Positions 50,596 to 59,113 of a stretch of DNA of 64,000 bases are shown one piece after another. Positions within the stretch are counted from its first letter, which is position 1; each line of letters opens with the position of its first letter. A program made the translations under genes and the position numbers. The notes below the pieces were generated by a model. The model was not told the DNA's origin and did not search any database. It saw only the letters and a list, made by a program, of their open reading frames with translations. Origin of the DNA: Prosthecobacter fusiformis (GTDB taxonomy: Bacteria; Verrucomicrobiota; Verrucomicrobiia; Verrucomicrobiales; Verrucomicrobiaceae); the NCBI RefSeq assembly GCF_004364345.1, contig NZ_SOCA01000003.1:372001-436000 (forward strand), in the 5' to 3' direction.

Positions 50596-51558
50596 ATGAA
50601 GTCCTTTTTGTTAGCCCTTGTCGTTTTTGTTACTTTCGCCTCCTGTCTTAATGCCGACGATCATCCCTTTTTGGGGCGATGGGCTTTGACCACACCTGCT
50701 GGTCAGGCAGCTTGGCTTGGCGTCAAAGAGGAAGCTGGCCATCTTTCCGCTGAGGTGCTGTGGGGCCGGGGCAGTGTGCTACCCGCCGACATGGTCTTTG
50801 TGAATGAAGGTGTGCTGAACATCCAGCGCACGATCCCAGGCAAAAAAAGTGTCACTCGACAAACACTTACCGCCACGGTGCATGAGGAAGGGCTCAGGAT
50901 CACGTCGGTCATTACTAAAGAGGATGGAACGGAGATCGAAAAGGGCGTCTGCGAGGCAGCGCGTCTGGCGGCTATTCCTGCACGCCCGGACCTTAATCAA
51001 GTGCAGTGGGATGATCCCGTCCCACTCATTGCGCCATCCGGCTTGGACGGCTGGCAGTTGGTGGAAGAAGGCGCACCCAACGGCTGGGCCGTCAAAGACG
51101 GAGTGCTCTCAAACCGGGTGACCAAGATCAATGGCAAACGCTATGGCAATTTGCGGACTCAGAAGGTCTTCAATGACTTCAAGCTGACCGCGGAGGTGCG
51201 CACCCTGCCGGAGAGCAACAGCGGCATCTACCTGCGCGGGATTTATGAAATCCAGATCGCCGAGTCTTTTGGCAAACCGCTCAATTCTCATCACATGGGC
51301 GCTCTCTATACCCGCATCACACCTGCGGTAGCAGCGGAAAAGCCTCCGGGGGAATGGCAGACCCTGGAGATCATCCTGGTGGCCCGGCATGTCACAGTGG
51401 TCCTGAATGGCAAGACATTGATGGACAACCAGCCCGCACTCGGCTGCACCGGAGGTGCTCTGACCAGTGATGACTCACAGGCAGGCCCGATCATGCTTCA
51501 GGGAGACCACAGCGATATCGACTATCGCAACATGGTCCTGACTCCTGTGCGCCAATAG
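50596..51558 (+). CDS. DUF1080 (3-keto-disaccharide hydrolase-like) exported protein
   Basis: A 320-residue protein with an N-terminal signal (MKSFLLALVVFVTFASCLNA; the FASC site could be a weak lipobox). The N-terminal part (about 25-120) is an extra beta domain. From about 145 comes the DUF1080 jelly-roll: SGLDGWQLVEEGAPNGWAVK, GNLRTQKVFNDFKLTAEVR, ESNSGIYLRGIYEIQIAES, MGALYTRITP and LQGDHSDIDYRNMVLTP. Family members act on 3-keto-sugars produced by Gfo/Idh-type oxidoreductases, which fits the neighbours. It is downstream of the sulfatases on the same strand. Confidence 0.92.
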   Translation: MKSFLLALVVFVTFASCLNADDHPFLGRWALTTPAGQAAWLGVKEEAGHLSAEVLWGRGSVLPADMVFVNEGVLNIQRTIPGKKSVTRQTLTATVHEEGLRITSVITKEDGTEIEKGVCEAARLAAIPARPDLNQVQWDDPVPLIAPSGLDGWQLVEEGAPNGWAVKDGVLSNRVTKINGKRYGNLRTQKVFNDFKLTAEVRTLPESNSGIYLRGIYEIQIAESFGKPLNSHHMGALYTRITPAVAAEKPPGEWQTLEIILVARHVTVVLNGKTLMDNQPALGCTGGALTSDDSQAGPIMLQGDHSDIDYRNMVLTPVRQ

Positions 51559-51641
51559 GACCCTCGTCTTCACAGGCTTAGCCTGAGCCCTCTGAGGAGG
51601 AGGCGAAGCCGAACCTTTTTCACGCAATCACACTCATTGTT

Positions 51642-53540
51642 ATGTCATCTTCAAGTTCCACCCGTTCTCACTCCGAAATTTTCGAGAAAATCCCCGTTCA
51701 CGTTTTTGCCACTCCCACAGCCGCAGCCCGTGAGCTGGCTGCTGAGGTGCGACAACTGATTGAATACCGCAAGGCAGAAGGACGAAATGCCGTCCTGGGG
51801 CTCGCCACTGGCAGCACTCCAGTGCCCTTCTATCGTGAACTGATCCGCCTCCACCGGGAGGAAGGTCTCAGCTTCCAGAACGTCATTACTTTCAACCTGG
51901 ACGAATATTACGGTCTGGCCCCTGAACATCCGGAAAGTTACGCGCGTTTCATGGCGGAACAGTTGTTCAACCATATCGATATTCCCAACGAAAATATTCA
52001 CATTCCCAGCGGTCAGGTCCCAGGGAACCAAGTGTTCGTTCATTGCCGTGAGTATGAAGAAGCGATCGAGAAGGCAGGTGGTATTGACCTGCAAATCCTC
52101 GGAATTGGAAGGACGGGTCACATCGGCTTCAATGAACCGGGATCGAGTAAGGAATCCCTGACGCGGCGGATCACCCTGGACCGCATTACCCGACAGGATG
52201 CGGCGGGCGATTTTCGGGGAGAACAAAACGTCCCTCACTTTGCCATCACCATGGGCGTCGGCACGATTTTGCGTGGGCGCAAGTTGGCCCTCATGGCCTG
52301 GGGTGAAAATAAAGCGGGCATCGTCGCTAGGGCTGTCGAAGGATCGGTGACGGATACGGTGTCCGCTTCCTTTCTTCAGGAGCATCCAGACGCGCGGTTT
52401 TTTGTCGATCAAGGCGCGGCTTCAGAACTCGTGCGGTTCAAGCTGCCATGGCTCGTCGGTCCTGCCTCATGGAGTCCGGCGGAATCCATGCGTGCGGTCT
52501 GCTGGCTGAGCAAGAAACTGGGAAGGCCGGTGCTTAAACTGGTGGATGAAGATTACAACGAGAACGGGCTGTCTGATTTACTGAGCGAGCAGGGCCCGGC
52601 TTATCAGTTGAACATCCGCATCTTCAATCGTCTGCAAAACACGATCACAGGCTGGCCAGGTGGCAAACCCCACGAAGATGACACCTACAGGCCTGAACGG
52701 GCGAAGCCCTACCCCAAACAATGCCTGGTCTTCAGCCCAGAACCCCAGGATGCCGTGGTGGCCATGGCAGGCACCATGGAGCGTCTACAGGACCAGGGAA
52801 ACCATGTCTATCTGGCCAATCTGACCAGTGGCTCCCTTCGGGTGAGTGACAGTGAAGCGGATAAATTCGCAGGCACGCTGAATGAGCTGGCTATCAGCAC
52901 GGATGAGTCGGCCGCATGGCTTCCCCAAAAGGCGTATGCCGATGAAGTTCTGCGAATCCTTGCCGAGAAAGGCGAGGTCGGCGAAGACCCGGAACTGCTG
53001 CGGCGGCTGAAGGCTCTCATTCTGCGTGGTGAGTCCAGGGATGCCGCACAAGCGATTCACATTGCCTCCTCGGAGGTGAGTTTTCTGGATTTGCCTTTCT
53101 ATGAAAAGGGACGTTATCGCCGCTTCAAAACCACTGAGGAAGACGTGGTCGCCGTTGCATCACTTCTGCGGCAGCAACGCCCTAACCAAATCTATCTCAC
53201 TGGCCACAGCTCGGACCCCTCTTCGGTGTCTGCAATGACTTTTTCCATCGTGATGCAGGCCTTGCAACAATGCATGGGGGAAGACTGGCGCAGCGCGTGC
53301 AGCATCTGGATTTACTCAGGCAAGGAAAAGCCTTTTGCTCCGCATGAGATCGACATGGCGGTGCCAATGAGTCCCACGCAGATGGAAAGAAAGCAGCGTG
53401 CACTGGGCCGGTTTCAGCAACTGACTTCCCTGGAGGTGCAGGCTCCAGATCGTGACCGTGCCACCGCCCGGCATTATGATGACCTGGGGCTGGCTCAATA
53501 CGAAGCCATTGAGTGTTTCCAGCGCTGGCGCGCTGCGTAG
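51642..53540 (+). CDS. nagB: Glucosamine-6-phosphate deaminase fused to a degenerate PIG-L domain
   Basis: A 632-residue cytoplasmic protein. Residues about 17-275 form NagB, which turns glucosamine-6-phosphate into fructose-6-phosphate and ammonia: LATGSTPVPFYRELI, TFNLDEYYGL (Asp87), and LGIGRTGHIGFNEPGS with His160 and Glu165. Residues about 355-600 resemble a PIG-L (LmbE) deacetylase. However, the metal-binding HPDDE motif reads SPEPQDAV (365-372), and the later DPHGTHR-type motif reads DPSSVSAM (525-532), so all zinc ligands appear lost. This NagB/PIG-L fusion is known in Bacteroidetes with an intact second domain. Here the second domain is probably structural or regulatory. It links the locus to amino-sugar breakdown. 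Confidence 0.9.
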   Translation: MSSSSSTRSHSEIFEKIPVHVFATPTAAARELAAEVRQLIEYRKAEGRNAVLGLATGSTPVPFYRELIRLHREEGLSFQNVITFNLDEYYGLAPEHPESYARFMAEQLFNHIDIPNENIHIPSGQVPGNQVFVHCREYEEAIEKAGGIDLQILGIGRTGHIGFNEPGSSKESLTRRITLDRITRQDAAGDFRGEQNVPHFAITMGVGTILRGRKLALMAWGENKAGIVARAVEGSVTDTVSASFLQEHPDARFFVDQGAASELVRFKLPWLVGPASWSPAESMRAVCWLSKKLGRPVLKLVDEDYNENGLSDLLSEQGPAYQLNIRIFNRLQNTITGWPGGKPHEDDTYRPERAKPYPKQCLVFSPEPQDAVVAMAGTMERLQDQGNHVYLANLTSGSLRVSDSEADKFAGTLNELAISTDESAAWLPQKAYADEVLRILAEKGEVGEDPELLRRLKALILRGESRDAAQAIHIASSEVSFLDLPFYEKGRYRRFKTTEEDVVAVASLLRQQRPNQIYLTGHSSDPSSVSAMTFSIVMQALQQCMGEDWRSACSIWIYSGKEKPFAPHEIDMAVPMSPTQMERKQRALGRFQQLTSLEVQAPDRDRATARHYDDLGLAQYEAIECFQRWRAA

Positions 53541-53719
53541 GAAACGCGGGTCTTTCAAAAAAGTTGGCGGGTGCCTGCAATTTTTGCAACCGAAGGAAGC
53601 GCCAGGACATCCGCTTGATGACAGCACGTCTCCCCAACGTCCTTCACCGCCCCGATGAAGACGCGAAAGGAGAAGTGCTTTGCCGCCCTCACGAAACCTC
53701 AATCCCCTCAAGTTTCATC

Positions 53720-55495
53720 ATGGCCCATCTCATCCTGCATCATGCGTGCCTCCGGTCAGCACTCCATCTTATCAAGAAATGTCCCGCCTCTCTGCTGACG
53801 CTGGCGCTTCTCCAATCCCCTTTGGAGGCGGCCAGCCTCTGGTGGGATGCCTTGCCAAGCACGGCGAATGGAGCGTCGAATGCCGGAACGGGAGGATGGT
53901 TTACCACCGGCACTTGGGACAAAGGATCCGACAACGGATATCAGACCTGGGTGGATAATAATGATGCGATCATCAACGGAACTTCCACCGTTCAAATCAA
54001 TGCAAATGTCATCGCCAACACTCTGAGCGTTACTGGCAATGTCAACCTTCAGGCTCTCAATGCCACCCCTGTCATACCAGTCTTCACTCTGACAAACGGT
54101 GGCTCGATCGCCAATAACGCCACCATGAACTTTGGCGGAAATGCGACCACCGCGGGTGCTGCGCTTGATGTGCGTCTTGGTGGAGACATCAATACTAGCG
54201 TCACCGGAACCCGGGGAACCTTGACGCTTTCGGCTGGCTCCACCATTTCCTCCAATTTGACAGGAACGACGCGCACCATTTATGCCAATGTCAGTCTTGG
54301 CAATGGACCAGGCAGTTTCTTGGGAACTTTTGGCAACGTCGATTTGCCCGGCACCATCGCCATCAGCGGAAACATGGGAAGCGGTGGAGGCACGACGCGC
54401 ATTTTTGGGATCGCCTCCGGCACCACCGTGGAGGTGGCTGGTAACTATACCAGTTTGTCGGCAGGGGCGAGCGGAACGGGCGGTCTGCGGGTCCAAGGCG
54501 GTGGAACACTGAAGGTCAATGGAATGACAACGGGCGCTAATCCCGCACCCAATCTCGGTAATTTTATCGTCGGGACAGGGACGGATGCCACGACTCTGGA
54601 GTTGACCTGCAACGGTGTCATGACCAGCGCCAACAGCGATAACACACCAGGCATCGTGGGCACCATGGCCAGCAACATTACGATCGGTTCGGCCAACAGC
54701 ACCTTCCGCGTGAATTCCACTTTTAGCGGCTCGGCCACGGCGGGCGTGCAGACTATGTCCGGGGTGATCTCCGGCACTGGAAAACTCGTCCAGCAGGGTG
54801 CTGGCACACTGGCCCTGACCAATACCAACACCTACACCGGCACCACCACCGTCAGCGGTGGTGTCTTGCAGGTCGGCAGAGCGGGTGCGGGCAGCACTGG
54901 CACCGGGTCTGTCACCGTGGAGACGGGAGGGACCATCCTTGGCACCGGAATCGTTCGTGGCAGTTCATTCACGGCCCAAAGCGGCTCGATCATCCATGCC
55001 GGGGATGGTTTGGCTACGACGGATTTCGGGTCTTTGAGATTCACTCCCAGTTCTGGCAGTGGCAGCTTTAATTTTGCAGCCGGCAGTTCGACGCTTCTCG
55101 GTCTGAATCCTGGAGGAAGCGGGGATCTGTTAAGCTTCGATGGCCTCTCAGGAGGCACGCTCACTTTCAATGGAAATCTCACCATCACCGCACCTGGGTA
55201 TGTGCCGACATCCGAGGAGACATTCAACCTGCTGGACTGGGCAAATCTCACCACCACCTTCGCCAGCCGTTATGCATCGAGTTCCTACAGCGACTTTTTG
55301 CTTGGCAATGGCGATGACAATCTGGGCTTCGATCTCCCAAATATCGCAGGCTCCGGTTACGGGTGGGATATCAGTCAGTTCATCACCAATGGCACCATCA
55401 GCACCGTTTTTATCATTCCGGAGCCTGGCCGCACCAGCCTGATCTTTGGTGGCGTGTTTGGCTTGTGGATGCGTCGTCGTCGCCCGGTTGCCTAA
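53720..55495 (+). CDS. PEP-CTERM protein with autotransporter-associated beta repeats
   Basis: A 591-residue exported protein from the ATG at 53720, with a long signal (ending LALLQSPLEAASLWWD). The middle is Gly/Thr/Ser/Asn-rich parallel beta structure with an autotransporter-associated repeat at about 345-400 (GTGKLVQQGAGTLALTN, NTYTGTTTVSGGVLQVG). The C-terminus IIPEPGRTSLIFGGVFGLWMRRRR is a PEP-CTERM sorting signal: PEP, a hydrophobic stretch and basic end. Such proteins are cut by exosortase and released or anchored at the surface, often with exopolysaccharide. It may bind the polymer attacked by this locus. Confidence 0.9.
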   Translation: MAHLILHHACLRSALHLIKKCPASLLTLALLQSPLEAASLWWDALPSTANGASNAGTGGWFTTGTWDKGSDNGYQTWVDNNDAIINGTSTVQINANVIANTLSVTGNVNLQALNATPVIPVFTLTNGGSIANNATMNFGGNATTAGAALDVRLGGDINTSVTGTRGTLTLSAGSTISSNLTGTTRTIYANVSLGNGPGSFLGTFGNVDLPGTIAISGNMGSGGGTTRIFGIASGTTVEVAGNYTSLSAGASGTGGLRVQGGGTLKVNGMTTGANPAPNLGNFIVGTGTDATTLELTCNGVMTSANSDNTPGIVGTMASNITIGSANSTFRVNSTFSGSATAGVQTMSGVISGTGKLVQQGAGTLALTNTNTYTGTTTVSGGVLQVGRAGAGSTGTGSVTVETGGTILGTGIVRGSSFTAQSGSIIHAGDGLATTDFGSLRFTPSSGSGSFNFAAGSSTLLGLNPGGSGDLLSFDGLSGGTLTFNGNLTITAPGYVPTSEETFNLLDWANLTTTFASRYASSSYSDFLLGNGDDNLGFDLPNIAGSGYGWDISQFITNGTISTVFIIPEPGRTSLIFGGVFGLWMRRRRPVA

Positions 55496-55512
55496 CCATT
55501 AATTTTACTGCC

Positions 55513-55734
55513 ATGCCACGTGCTTCCCGATATTCCCCGGCTGAAAAAGCAGCCATCCTCTCATCCGCCCGGGCCCAGATGCGAGCCGGGGCTAAGATCG
55601 GCGACATCGCCACGAACTTGGGAGTCCAGAGTGATTCCCTGCGCGGATGGTTGCGGCAGCAGACCTTGGACATGCTCTACCCACAACTGGAACGCAGTCA
55701 GAACCCACGGGCCCGCAGCAGCCTGCCACGATAA
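55513..55734 (+). CDS. Small helix-turn-helix protein
   Basis: A 73-residue basic protein from the ATG at 55513. The region YSPAEKAAILSSARAQMRAG, then AKIGDIATNLGVQSDSLRGWLRQQ, resembles the homeodomain-like HTH of IS3-type transposase OrfA proteins and of small regulators derived from them. No transposase partner or inverted repeats are nearby, so it may be a domesticated DNA-binding protein of this locus. It starts 17 bp after the PEP-CTERM gene. Confidence 0.65.
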   Translation: MPRASRYSPAEKAAILSSARAQMRAGAKIGDIATNLGVQSDSLRGWLRQQTLDMLYPQLERSQNPRARSSLPR

Positions 55735-55801
55735 TTCTCTCTCTCAGCATGCGACGCGTGGCCTGATCTGATCTGGCCATGCCGTCCTCTTATTCTCTTC
55801 A

Positions 55802-56839
55802 ATGAACCTACCCAACTCAGACAAACTTCGCGTGGCCGTCATCGGACACGGCTGGGCCGCTTCCGCCCACATCGCCGCCATCAACCAGACAGGTATGGCC
55901 ACCGTCAGCACGATATGCAGTTCCCGACCGCTCGACGCGACGGAACTCAGTCAGACGTACGGCTGTGAAATTAGGACCACCACGGACTACAGCGAGGTCC
56001 TCAGCGACCCCTCCATTGATGTGATCGATATCACCGGACTGCCCGCCACTCATGCCCGCCAGTTCATCGAAGCTGCAGAGGCCGGAAAACATATCATCGT
56101 GGAAAAACCCATCGCCATGAATCTGGCGGACTGTGAGGCAATGGCCGCCGCTGCGGATAAAGCCGGGATCAAAACTTGCGTCTGTTTTGAAGTACGTTAC
56201 TCCGCCCAGATGCAGGCCAGCAGGGCCATGCTGGATGAAGGGTTGCTGGGCGATGTCCATTATGCTGAGGTGGACTACTATCACGGCATCGGTCCCTGGT
56301 ATGGCCAGTTCCGCTGGAACACCCAAAAACAGAATGGTGGGAGTGCCCTGCTCACCGCTGGTTGCCATGCATTGGACGCACTGCTCATGCTCATGGGCAC
56401 GGACGTGGAGGAGGTGACCAGCTACAGCACGCGCTCCAGCAGCCCCGTTTTTGCCCCTTATGAATACCCGACGGCCAGCACCACCCTGCTCAAGTTCCGC
56501 TCGGGCAAAGTGGCCAAATGTGCCGCTGTGGTGGACTGCCTTCAGCCTTATTACTTCAGGACACATCTCATTGGCAGTGAAGGCTCTCTGCTGGATAACA
56601 AATTTCATAGTACCAAGCTTCGTACCGACAAAGCACAGTGGAGTCAGCTTGCTTTCCCGATGCTGGACTCGGGAGATGTCAAAGATCATCCGTATCAGAG
56701 CCAGTTCCAAAGTTTCTTCACAGCCATCCGGGAAGGCCAGCAAATGCCGCTTACCAGCCTGAATGATGCCCTCCAGACATTCCGCATCCTTTTTGCCGCT
56801 GATGAGTCCGCCGCTTTGGGGCGTCCGGTGCGCCTGTAA
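55802..56839 (+). CDS. Gfo/Idh/MocA family oxidoreductase (cytoplasmic)
   Basis: A 345-residue NAD(P)-dependent sugar dehydrogenase without signal peptide. The Rossmann fold begins RVAVIGHGWAASAHIAAI. The motif DITGLPATHARQFIEAAEAG and the catalytic EKP (KHIIVEKPIAMN, about 98-109) are intact. The C-terminal domain has GGSALLTAGCHALDALLMLMG and LIGSEGSLLDNKF. Unlike the Tat-exported paralogue upstream it would act on sugars after import. The PIG-L gene follows after 30 bp. Confidence 0.94.
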   Translation: MNLPNSDKLRVAVIGHGWAASAHIAAINQTGMATVSTICSSRPLDATELSQTYGCEIRTTTDYSEVLSDPSIDVIDITGLPATHARQFIEAAEAGKHIIVEKPIAMNLADCEAMAAAADKAGIKTCVCFEVRYSAQMQASRAMLDEGLLGDVHYAEVDYYHGIGPWYGQFRWNTQKQNGGSALLTAGCHALDALLMLMGTDVEEVTSYSTRSSSPVFAPYEYPTASTTLLKFRSGKVAKCAAVVDCLQPYYFRTHLIGSEGSLLDNKFHSTKLRTDKAQWSQLAFPMLDSGDVKDHPYQSQFQSFFTAIREGQQMPLTSLNDALQTFRILFAADESAALGRPVRL

Positions 56840-56869
56840 TCCAGCTTTTTATATCCCCACAACCCAACC

Positions 56870-57667
56870 ATGGACCGCCCTTCTGTTCTTGCCCTCTTCG
56901 CCCATCCTGACGACATCGAATTTTGTGCCGCAGGTACCCTGCTGATGCTGCAACAGCGCGGCTGGGATCTTCATTACTGCAACCTCTGCACCGGTCACGG
57001 TGGCTCCATCCAGATGGACGGACCGACAACCGCCGCCACCCGTCTCCAGGAGGCGAAGAATGCGGCGGATTTGCTGAAGGCGGCTTTTTATCCGCCCATC
57101 TCTGACGATCTCATGCTCACTTACACACCTGATCATCTGTGTAAGGTGGCCGCGATTGTGCGCCAGACTAAGCCCTCCATCGTCCTGACTCATGCTCTTT
57201 CCGATTACATGGAGGACCACATGAATGCAGCGCGCCTGGCGGTGACGGCGGCCTTTGCCCATGGCATCCCCAACTTCGTCACCCAACCGGCCACCCCTGC
57301 CTTTTTCCACGACGTCACGGTTTACCATGCCTTGCCCCATGGTCTGCGTGATCCTTTGCGCAGACAGGTGCGGGCAGGACAGTACGTGGACACCACCCCG
57401 GTGCATCAGCAGAAACGTGCGGCGCTGGCGGCACATGAGTCTCAGAAAGACTGGCTGGATGTGAGCCAGGGCATGGACTCTTATCTGGTCAGCATGGACG
57501 AGATGTCACGGAAGATCGGCAGCCTGTCGGGCAAGTTTGAACATGCCGAGGGCTGGAGACGCCATCTGCATCTTGGATTCAGCGCTAAGGAGATCGATCC
57601 TTTGAGCGAGGCCTTGGCGGAAGCCTGCATCGTGGACCCCGGTTATGAGCAGTCACTGGAGTTCTAA
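56870..57667 (+). CDS. PIG-L (LmbE) family deacetylase
   Basis: A 265-residue cytoplasmic zinc-dependent deacetylase. The metal motif AHPDDIE (residues 11-17) is intact, and ALSDYMEDHMNAARL carries the later His ligand. Family members remove acetyl from N-acetylglucosamine derivatives. The gene lies between an oxidoreductase and a transporter, each within about 30 bp, so they share an operon. It may supply the deacetylase function that the degenerate PIG-L domain of the NagB fusion has lost. Confidence 0.92.
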   Translation: MDRPSVLALFAHPDDIEFCAAGTLLMLQQRGWDLHYCNLCTGHGGSIQMDGPTTAATRLQEAKNAADLLKAAFYPPISDDLMLTYTPDHLCKVAAIVRQTKPSIVLTHALSDYMEDHMNAARLAVTAAFAHGIPNFVTQPATPAFFHDVTVYHALPHGLRDPLRRQVRAGQYVDTTPVHQQKRAALAAHESQKDWLDVSQGMDSYLVSMDEMSRKIGSLSGKFEHAEGWRRHLHLGFSAKEIDPLSEALAEACIVDPGYEQSLEF

Positions 57668-57697
57668 TTGAGGTAATCAGAACCAGGAATCACGTCC

Positions 57698-58924
57698 ATG
57701 ACCCATTCATACCTCCGCGCGCGATTGTCATACTTGATGTTCGTCCAGTATTTCATCTGGGCCTGCTGGTATGTAAGCATGGGCACCTATCTGGTGAAAA
57801 CTCTTCACTTTGACGGAGCCCAGGTCGGCCTTGCTTATGGAGCCTTCGCCATCGCGGCCATGATTTCACCTTTCCTCACGGGCCTGCTTGCGGACCGCTA
57901 TTTCGCCTCGGAAAAGATCATCGGTGTCCTGGGCATCCTTGGTGCCGTGGTACTTTGCGTGCTGCCTAGCCTGAAGACCTTCAGCAGCTTTTATCCCGCT
58001 CTGATCCTATACTGCCTGCTGTATGTGCCCACCCTGGCGCTCGGCAACGCCCTGTCTCTGCATCATCTCAAAAACCCGAAGAAGGACTTTCCCCGGGTAA
58101 AGCTCTTTTCAGCCGTCGGATTTGTAGCTGGACTGATAGGTCTGAACTTCCTAAATGGGGCGGAATCCAGCATCCAGTTTTATTTGGCAGGCGCTGGCTC
58201 GCTGGTCCTGGGACTCTATGCTTTCTTCCTTCCCCACACACCTCCGATGAAGCAGGGAAAGGATGTCAGCGTGGGTGAAATCCTGGGGCTGGATGCACTG
58301 GCCTTGTTAAAGAGGCCCTCCTTCGCCGTCTTCATGGCGTCCATGTTTTTTCTGTGCATCCCTCTTTATTTCTATTTTGTGAATCTGGGAATCTATCTCA
58401 CCGAACTGAAGTGGGAGAACATGCTGGCAAAGACCTCCCTGGCCCAGGTTTCAGATGTCATCTTCTTCCTCCTGCTGCCGTGGTTTCTTCACCGGTTGGG
58501 TTATAAAAAGACCATCCTGCTCGGCATCGCCTGTTGGGTGGCCCGCTACCTCCTTCTGGCCACCAGTGCACAGTCCCCTGGCTGGCAGGAGGCATGGATC
58601 TTCGCCGCGATTCTGCTTCATGGTGCCTGCTATGATTTTCTTTTTATCGCCGGTCAGCTTTATGTGGATGAAACTGCCGGGCCACGCATGCGCGGCGCGG
58701 CCCAGGGCCTCATTGCCTTTGTCACCTGGGGTGCAGGCTCTTTCCTCGGCACTTTACTGGCTGGCCAAGTACTCGCTGCTAACGTCCTCGTTACACCTTC
58801 CGTGATCGGCTTGTCCCACGACTGGCAGGCTATCTGGCAGGTTCCTGCATTATGCAGTCTTGCCGTCATGGCATTTTTCTTCACCTTTTTCAAAGAAGCT
58901 CATAGCGGGCGAGCCAGTTCTTAG
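57698..58924 (+). CDS. NupG-like major facilitator transporter
   Basis: A 408-residue inner membrane protein with about 12 hydrophobic segments. The start LRARLSYLMFVQYFIWACWY and GLAYGAFAIAAMISPFLTG, then LADRYFASEKIIG, are typical of the nucleoside:H+ symporter (NupG/XapB) family. The mid-region LHHLKNPKKDFPRVKLFSAV and the later QLYVDETAGPRMRGAAQGLI also fit. In Verrucomicrobia and Planctomycetes, members of this family often sit in sugar operons, so it may import a sugar product. It closes the rightward locus; no terminator hairpin is obvious after it. Confidence 0.9.
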   Translation: MTHSYLRARLSYLMFVQYFIWACWYVSMGTYLVKTLHFDGAQVGLAYGAFAIAAMISPFLTGLLADRYFASEKIIGVLGILGAVVLCVLPSLKTFSSFYPALILYCLLYVPTLALGNALSLHHLKNPKKDFPRVKLFSAVGFVAGLIGLNFLNGAESSIQFYLAGAGSLVLGLYAFFLPHTPPMKQGKDVSVGEILGLDALALLKRPSFAVFMASMFFLCIPLYFYFVNLGIYLTELKWENMLAKTSLAQVSDVIFFLLLPWFLHRLGYKKTILLGIACWVARYLLLATSAQSPGWQEAWIFAAILLHGACYDFLFIAGQLYVDETAGPRMRGAAQGLIAFVTWGAGSFLGTLLAGQVLAANVLVTPSVIGLSHDWQAIWQVPALCSLAVMAFFFTFFKEAHSGRASS

Positions 58925-59113
58925 TGATTCACACCTTTCTCGGCGTGAAATTTGGCATCCACCTTCGCGCTGGGGCGAAATAATCCGATTAGATGAAGGG
59001 GTTGGAGCGAGCGGTGAAATTGGTTTCTAGGACATTTCGGCGAAAGGCATTTTTGGGAAAAGATGGTTTTCTTTGGGTGAAGTTGAATAGCTGGCTGCAA
59101 AAAGGGGTCAGAG

